The notes under the pieces: model-generated
Databases searched by the model: none
The model's input: the letters and a program-made list of their open reading frames with translations, nothing else
What the model was told of the DNA's origin: nothing
Part shown: positions 59,759 to 64,000 of the stretch, piece after piece
Layout: each line of letters begins with the position of its first letter
Numbering within the stretch: the stretch's first letter is position 1
Made by a program: the position numbers and the translations under genes
Source of the DNA: Sandaracinaceae bacterium
GTDB lineage: Bacteria > Myxococcota_A > Polyangia > Polyangiales > JADJQN01
Assembly: GCA_016712745.1 (NCBI GenBank)
Contig: JADJQN010000003.1
Coordinates: 1,302,001 to 1,366,000 of the forward strand
Reading direction: 5' to 3'
DNA: 64,000 nucleotides

Positions 59759-61137
59759 GTGACTCAGCAGGCCTAACTACTATTTTCGTCGACGACCGCG
59801 CGACCAAGAGACGCCTCAAGCGCTCGAAGTTCGTGGTCACGCAAGGTCCCGATAAGGGCAAAGAGATTCTGATCGAGAAGGAGCGCATCACGATCGGCCG
59901 CAGCGTGATCTGCGATCTCGTGCTTGCAGACAAAGCCGTCAGCGGTTCGCACTTCGAAATCGTCGCCACCGAGAAGGGCGTGATTCTTCGCGACCTCGAG
60001 TCGACGAACGGAACTTACTGCGGCGATGTTCGCATTCGCGAAGTTTGGCTAAAGCCCGGCACGGTGGTTCGCGTTGGCCAAACACAGCTTCGTTTCGATC
60101 CGGCCGAAGGCAATATCGAGATCGACCTCTCGGCGTCGGAGCGCTTTCACGAGCTCATCGGCAAGAGCGTGCGCATGCGCGAGATCTTCGCCATCCTCGA
60201 GAAGATCGCCAAGTCCGACATCACCTCGCTAATTCGCGGCGAGACTGGCACCGGCAAAGAACTGGTAGCGCGCGCCATTCACCGCGCATCACGCCGCGCA
60301 ACCGAGCCGCTTGTCGTTCAGGATTGCGGGTCCATTCCGCGCGATCTCGTCGAGAGCACGCTTTTTGGCCATGAGAAGGGCTCTTTCACGGGCGCGTCCG
60401 ATCGTCACAAGGGCTGCTTCGAGCAGGCGGACGGCGGCACAATCTTCTTGGATGAAATCGGCGAGCTCGACATTACGCTCCAGCCAAAGCTTCTGCGCGT
60501 TCTTGAGAACCGCGAGTTCAAACGCGTTGGTGGCGACAAAGTGATTCCGGTGAATGTGCGCGTTATCGCTGCGACCAACCGCGACCTACGTCAGATGGTC
60601 AACGACGGAACTTTCCGCGAAGATCTTTACTATCGCTTGAGCGTTGTGCAGGTCGATCTACCGCCCCTTCGCGAACGCATTGAAGACATTCCGCTACTCG
60701 TTCAATCGTTCCTAGAAGATTTTGCGGCCCGCCGTTGGCCTGGGGAATCACGCAAGCTGACGGTGGACAAAGACGCGATGCTGCGCATGCAGTCGTATCC
60801 ATGGCCGGGCAATATTCGCGAGATGAAGAACACAGTCGAACGCGCAGCGTCGTTGGCTGACTCCGACGCGCTCACGATCAAAGACCTGATGCCGAGCTCG
60901 CAGAAAACACCGCCGGTCGGTTTGCCGGGCGGACCTGCCGAATCGTTTGTCGAAGAGGCGCTGCCGTTCAAGGAAGCAAAGCAGCGCGTGCTCGATGCAT
61001 TTGAGGCCGCGTACTTGAAAGCCTTGCTCGACAAGCACGGCGGCAACGTCACGCGCAGCGCCAACGCCGCAGGGCTCACGCGCTATCATTTGCGTGAGCT
61101 CGCGAAGCGCTACGGCATTCGCGGCGCCGTGGAGTAA
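59755..61137 (+). CDS. FHA-domain sigma-54-dependent enhancer-binding protein
   Basis: GTG start overlapping rpe. The 460 residues contain an FHA domain (about 25-110: ITIGRSVICDLVLADKAVSG, SHFEI, STNGTY) that binds phosphothreonine. An AAA+ sigma-54 activator domain follows (about 135-370): Walker A GETGTGKE (about 162-169), KGSFTGA in place of GAFTGA, Walker B TIFLDEIGELD and Arg finger region LYYRLSVVQVDLPPLRERIE. A Fis-type helix-turn-helix closes it (NVTRSANAAGLTRYHLRELA). It should activate sigma-54 promoters when the FHA domain reads a phosphorylated partner, such as a Ser/Thr kinase. The targets are unknown. Confidence 0.95.
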   Translation: MSDSAGLTTIFVDDRATKRRLKRSKFVVTQGPDKGKEILIEKERITIGRSVICDLVLADKAVSGSHFEIVATEKGVILRDLESTNGTYCGDVRIREVWLKPGTVVRVGQTQLRFDPAEGNIEIDLSASERFHELIGKSVRMREIFAILEKIAKSDITSLIRGETGTGKELVARAIHRASRRATEPLVVQDCGSIPRDLVESTLFGHEKGSFTGASDRHKGCFEQADGGTIFLDEIGELDITLQPKLLRVLENREFKRVGGDKVIPVNVRVIAATNRDLRQMVNDGTFREDLYYRLSVVQVDLPPLRERIEDIPLLVQSFLEDFAARRWPGESRKLTVDKDAMLRMQSYPWPGNIREMKNTVERAASLADSDALTIKDLMPSSQKTPPVGLPGGPAESFVEEALPFKEAKQRVLDAFEAAYLKALLDKHGGNVTRSANAAGLTRYHLRELAKRYGIRGAVE

Positions 61138-61144
61138 AACGCTC

Positions 61145-62365
61145 GTGCGGCTTGCGACTGCGATCGCCTGCGCGTTCGTGGCCGCATGCCTCTGCACGCT
61201 CGCAGCGACGCGCGCGCAAGAACTACCGCCGCTGCCGGCAGGTGCGCGTTCCATCGAGGTAATGGACGAGGGCGCGTACGTGTTGAGCTCGCCGCACGCG
61301 AACGGCACTCGCCGCGGAACGCTTAAAATGGGCGCTCATTTGGCCTTTGTCGGTCGCGTTGTTGGCGACGGATGCACTACCGGCGCTTGGTTTGCGTTGC
61401 AGGGCGGCGGTTTCGTGTGCGGACGTAACGTGCGCTTGTCGACGCACCCGCCTATTGCGACCTCCGATGCGCCGCGCGTTCAAAGTGCGATGCCCTACGA
61501 GTATGCGTTCGTTCGTGTCGACGGGACTCGCGGATTTGCGCATCCGCACGACGCCGAATCGGACGATTACCTCGAAGCCTACGGCGAAGGTTTTGGCCTC
61601 GCGATCATGAGCCACTCCGAGTATGCGGGCGAAGGCTATGCACGTACCTACAAAGGTGTGTACGTGCCGGAAGACTCTCTGCACTACGTGCGCGGCAGCG
61701 AATTCGCTGGCGAGCGAATCACCGACGCTCTGCACATTGCGTGGGTCGTGCGCGCTACAGCAAATATTCTCGAGCGATCGCGCGGACGTGTGTTGCGACG
61801 CGCGCGCCGTCTCGATCCGCTCCTGCTCACCCCGGATGCAAATGGTGCGGCGTTGCAGTTGGCCGAAGGGGGCTTCGTGGCCGCGCGTGACGTTGCGCGG
61901 GCGACGCTGCACGCAAGGCCCGAAGAAGTGGGCGATGGAGAAAAATGGGTCGACATCAACGTCACCTCGCAGACGCTCGTGGCCTACGAAGGCGAAAGAC
62001 CCATCTTCGCTACCCCGGTTTCAACGGGACGACGCGGTGCTGCCACAGCGACGCCGCTTGGCGTGCATCGCGTTTGGGCGAAGCTTTCGACAAGCGATAT
62101 GGACGATCTCGAGCGCGAGGACGTCGAGCGCAACTACGCGATGCAGGCGGTGCCGTGGGTGCAGTACTTCGAGCACTCCAACGGATTGCACGCAGCGTTC
62201 TGGCACGATCGCTTCGGCGAGCGCCACAGTCACGGCTGCGTAAACCTTTCCCCGAGCGATGCGCATTTTCTCTTTCAGTGGAGCACACCGGTTTTACCCC
62301 CAGGATGGAGCGCGATTTTGCCGACCGCTCAGGAACGCAGCCTCGTAGTCAGCGTGCATGAGTAA
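61145..62365 (+). CDS. Secreted L,D-transpeptidase (YkuD family)
   Basis: The GTG at 61145 is preferred because it lies after the regulator stop and begins a signal peptide (MRLATAIACAFVAACLCTLA, ending TRAQ); an upstream in-frame GTG would overlap the regulator. The 406 residues include an SH3-like N-terminal part with GAYVLSSPHANGTRRGTLKM, and a YkuD catalytic domain from about residue 265. This has KWVDINVTSQTLVAYEGERP, TPLGVHRVWAKL, and HAAFWHDRFGERHSHGCVNL with nucleophile Cys365. It forms 3-3 crosslinks or attaches proteins to DAP peptidoglycan in the periplasm. The next gene makes meso-DAP, a plausible functional link. Confidence 0.93.
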   Translation: MRLATAIACAFVAACLCTLAATRAQELPPLPAGARSIEVMDEGAYVLSSPHANGTRRGTLKMGAHLAFVGRVVGDGCTTGAWFALQGGGFVCGRNVRLSTHPPIATSDAPRVQSAMPYEYAFVRVDGTRGFAHPHDAESDDYLEAYGEGFGLAIMSHSEYAGEGYARTYKGVYVPEDSLHYVRGSEFAGERITDALHIAWVVRATANILERSRGRVLRRARRLDPLLLTPDANGAALQLAEGGFVAARDVARATLHARPEEVGDGEKWVDINVTSQTLVAYEGERPIFATPVSTGRRGAATATPLGVHRVWAKLSTSDMDDLEREDVERNYAMQAVPWVQYFEHSNGLHAAFWHDRFGERHSHGCVNLSPSDAHFLFQWSTPVLPPGWSAILPTAQERSLVVSVHE

Positions 62366-62404
62366 AGTTGCGCCTCATCGCTCGTGCCCTATGCTCTAGC
62401 CCCT

Positions 62405-63247
62405 ATGTGGCAGGTTCCGTTCTCGAAGTACGAAGGCCTCGGCAACGATTTCATTCTCGTTGATGCTGCAGCGCTTGGTACGAATGCGTTGGATTCGGCG
62501 CAGGCGAAGCTTCTTTGCGACCGACATCGCGGAGTAGGTGCCGACGGCGTGCTTGTCGTAAGCGAGGCCAGTGGGACAGCCTCGATGCACATCTATAACG
62601 CCGATGGCAGCGAGCCCGAGATGTGCGGCAACGGCTTGCGTTGCGTTGCTCTCTACCTTCAGCAGAAAAAGAATGCGTCGCCAAACGAGCTTGTCGTCAA
62701 CACTCCGGCGGGGCCGCACGCGTGTCGCATTCTCGGCGACGGCATGTCGGTCGAGGTCGAGATGCGGGCCCCGTCGTTTGATCCCACAACGCTTCCGCTT
62801 GCCTCATCGCTTCCTTGGCTTGACGCGAAGCTTTCGATCGATGGCCTCGAGCTCACGGCGACGGCGCTGTCGGTCGGAAACCCGCATCTGGTGGTCTTTG
62901 ATGCACTCACTTCGTCCCAACAGCAAAAGCTCGGTCCGCGACTGGAAGTCGACCCGCGTTTTACGCGCGGCGTAAACGTAGGATTCGCAACCATCGAAGG
63001 CGAGGGGATCTCGCTACGTGTTTGGGAACGTGGCGTTGGTTTTACCGAAGCGTGCGGAACGGGTGCATGCGCCGCAGCGGCCGCCGCAGTGCAAACTGGG
63101 CGACTTCTTCGCGAACGCGCAATCGTCGTTAGCCTGCCTGGCGGCGACGTTTCAGTTTTCGTCGGCAAAGAAGGCGCACCGCTGCGAATGGCTGGCCCCG
63201 CACGCCACGTGTTCGACGGCGTTACGACGCTTGCAGATAGAGCTTGA
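62405..63247 (+). CDS. dapF: Diaminopimelate epimerase
   Basis: Converts LL- to meso-diaminopimelate for lysine and peptidoglycan. The ATG at 62405 gives 280 residues, normal for the family, and starts right at the motif FSKYEGLGNDFILVD; an in-frame GTG 21 bp upstream is less likely. The two catalytic cysteines are Cys74 in EMCGNGLRC and Cys217 in EACGTGACAA. Other family signatures are CDRHRGVGADGVLV, VGNPHLVVF and VWERGVGFTEACG. The 3' end overlaps the convergent downstream gene by 26 bp. Confidence 0.95.
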   Translation: MWQVPFSKYEGLGNDFILVDAAALGTNALDSAQAKLLCDRHRGVGADGVLVVSEASGTASMHIYNADGSEPEMCGNGLRCVALYLQQKKNASPNELVVNTPAGPHACRILGDGMSVEVEMRAPSFDPTTLPLASSLPWLDAKLSIDGLELTATALSVGNPHLVVFDALTSSQQQKLGPRLEVDPRFTRGVNVGFATIEGEGISLRVWERGVGFTEACGTGACAAAAAAVQTGRLLRERAIVVSLPGGDVSVFVGKEGAPLRMAGPARHVFDGVTTLADRA

Positions 63248-63998
63248 GCGCTTCCGCTGCTGACTTCTTGTCGAAGGGCGTATCGGTCAGCTCTTTACGC
63301 TTAGAGATCTGCGAAAAGAGGTGATCCAAGAATTCCTGCAGCGACTTGCACTCGTTTACCGCGACCTGCATCTGCGACGCGCTCAAGATCTCGATGCCGC
63401 GTAGCTCATCGAGTGAGCCCACGAAGGGACGCAGGCGTTGATAGTCCGTCATGCGCACGAGCTGGTAACCAATCGCACGGAAGTGCCGGTGAAACTCGCG
63501 CACGAAATGAAAGCTCGCTTGGCTTGCCCAGCGATCGCTCACGCCCTCGGCAACAGCGGCTTTGGCAACGAAGGCGCGAAGTACCTGAGAGAACATCCAC
63601 ACATCCCGGCGTAAACGCTCACTTGCTGCTTTTCGCGCAAGCGCGCCATGCAAGAGTGCGGGCTTTGCAGCACCGGGGCGAAGTTCTTCGCAGATAAGCA
63701 AGATCGCGTGCTCGAACGCCGCGCGCAGTTGTGCGGCCACAATTACGATCTGGCCTACAAACTCGACCTCCTTGATCTTGGTCGATAGCGGAGCAAGCTC
63801 CCGCTCGAAGGCGCGCCGAACTTCGATGCGTAGCGAAGTCGCCATCGTGTCGAGTGCCGCGCGCAATGAAACGAGGCGCGCTGCTTGCGCGGCGAGCGTT
63901 TCGTGATGCTTCACAATCTCCACGGCCTGCATCGAGAGAAGCTCGCGCTCAAGACCATCCGCCATCAAATCCCGGGCTTTTCGCCCCAAAAAGCGCGT
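63222..63998 (-). CDS. Unidentified helical protein, possibly running off the window edge
   Basis: The frame is open to the window edge; if a start lies inside, TTG 63989 or ATG 63965 are candidates, otherwise the 5' end is missing. About 250 residues, helical and charged, with no signal or membrane helix. Segments such as EIVKHHETLAAQAARLVSLR, FVRAFHRHFRAIGY-like FHRHFRAIGYQLVRMTDYQR and VNECKSLQEFLDHLFSQI suggest a helix-bundle or dimerising protein. I do not recognise a family. Its 3' end overlaps dapF by 26 bp. Confidence 0.6.
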   Translation of the reverse strand, partial: TRFLGRKARDLMADGLERELLSMQAVEIVKHHETLAAQAARLVSLRAALDTMATSLRIEVRRAFERELAPLSTKIKEVEFVGQIVIVAAQLRAAFEHAILLICEELRPGAAKPALLHGALARKAASERLRRDVWMFSQVLRAFVAKAAVAEGVSDRWASQASFHFVREFHRHFRAIGYQLVRMTDYQRLRPFVGSLDELRGIEILSASQMQVAVNECKSLQEFLDHLFSQISKRKELTDTPFDKKSAAEALKLYLQAS

Positions 63999-64000
63999 GA

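Overview
The window is 64 kb of GC-rich, densely packed chromosome from a Gram-negative bacterium, most likely a member of the Myxococcota (Polyangia or Sandaracinaceae-like). This is inferred from family content, not from a marker gene. Three eukaryote-like Ser/Thr kinases are present, two with the HRDxSPxN catalytic loop. There are also a PilZ-like/PEGA protein of the type expanded in myxobacteria, DUF4215 Cys-rich repeats, an FHA/sigma-54 activator, and many lipoproteins with Asp/Ala-rich tethers. Lgt, DapF, an L,D-transpeptidase and a TonB-type barrel fit a diderm cell with DAP peptidoglycan. No rRNA, tRNA, CRISPR array, integrase or intact insertion sequence was seen.

Layout. 0-16 kb: the C-terminal part of an outer-membrane barrel with a coupled lipoprotein; an alpha/beta hydrolase; a PEGA kinase coupled to a LysM protein; lgt; a membrane protein with a spermidine-synthase-like domain; aroE-xseA; rhodanese-folK; a PilZ/PEGA protein. 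16-24 kb: DUF2061, cupin, rhomboid protease, a DinG/XPD-type helicase, a lipoprotein carrying GGGGACAGTCCCC palindromes, a rhodanese, a pilin-like protein, an ABC ATPase and a DegT aminotransferase. 24-38 kb: a diheme lipoprotein; a 1422-residue kinase/cyclase-like/AAA/TPR protein coupled to a patatin; a TPR protein; a DUF4215 lipoprotein; a double cNMP-binding protein; the coupled MoxR-DUF58-transglutaminase operon.

38-56 kb is the accessory-looking part. It holds two copies of a 29-bp-armed palindrome, two probable frameshifted genes, and three very large minus-strand lipoproteins. Each of these lipoproteins ends in what I count as seven FG-GAP/VCBS-like blades, preceded by Calx-beta-like modules (7 in one, 4 in another) or a Cys-rich stalk. 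A GNAT acetyltransferase, a YdeI-like protein and about 1.2 kb with no recognisable gene lie between them. 56-64 kb returns to core genes: glgC, a tail-anchored kinase, rpe, the FHA/sigma-54 activator, an L,D-transpeptidase, dapF and an unidentified protein running to the window edge.

Many same-strand neighbours overlap by 4 bp (ATGA or GTGA), which implies translational coupling. Six convergent pairs meet with 0-5 bp between them or overlap by up to 26 bp. The most unusual items are the palindrome families, the set of seven-bladed surface lipoproteins, the pseudo-cyclase kinase coupled to a patatin with an altered catalytic motif, and a helicase lacking one of the four expected Fe-S cysteines.
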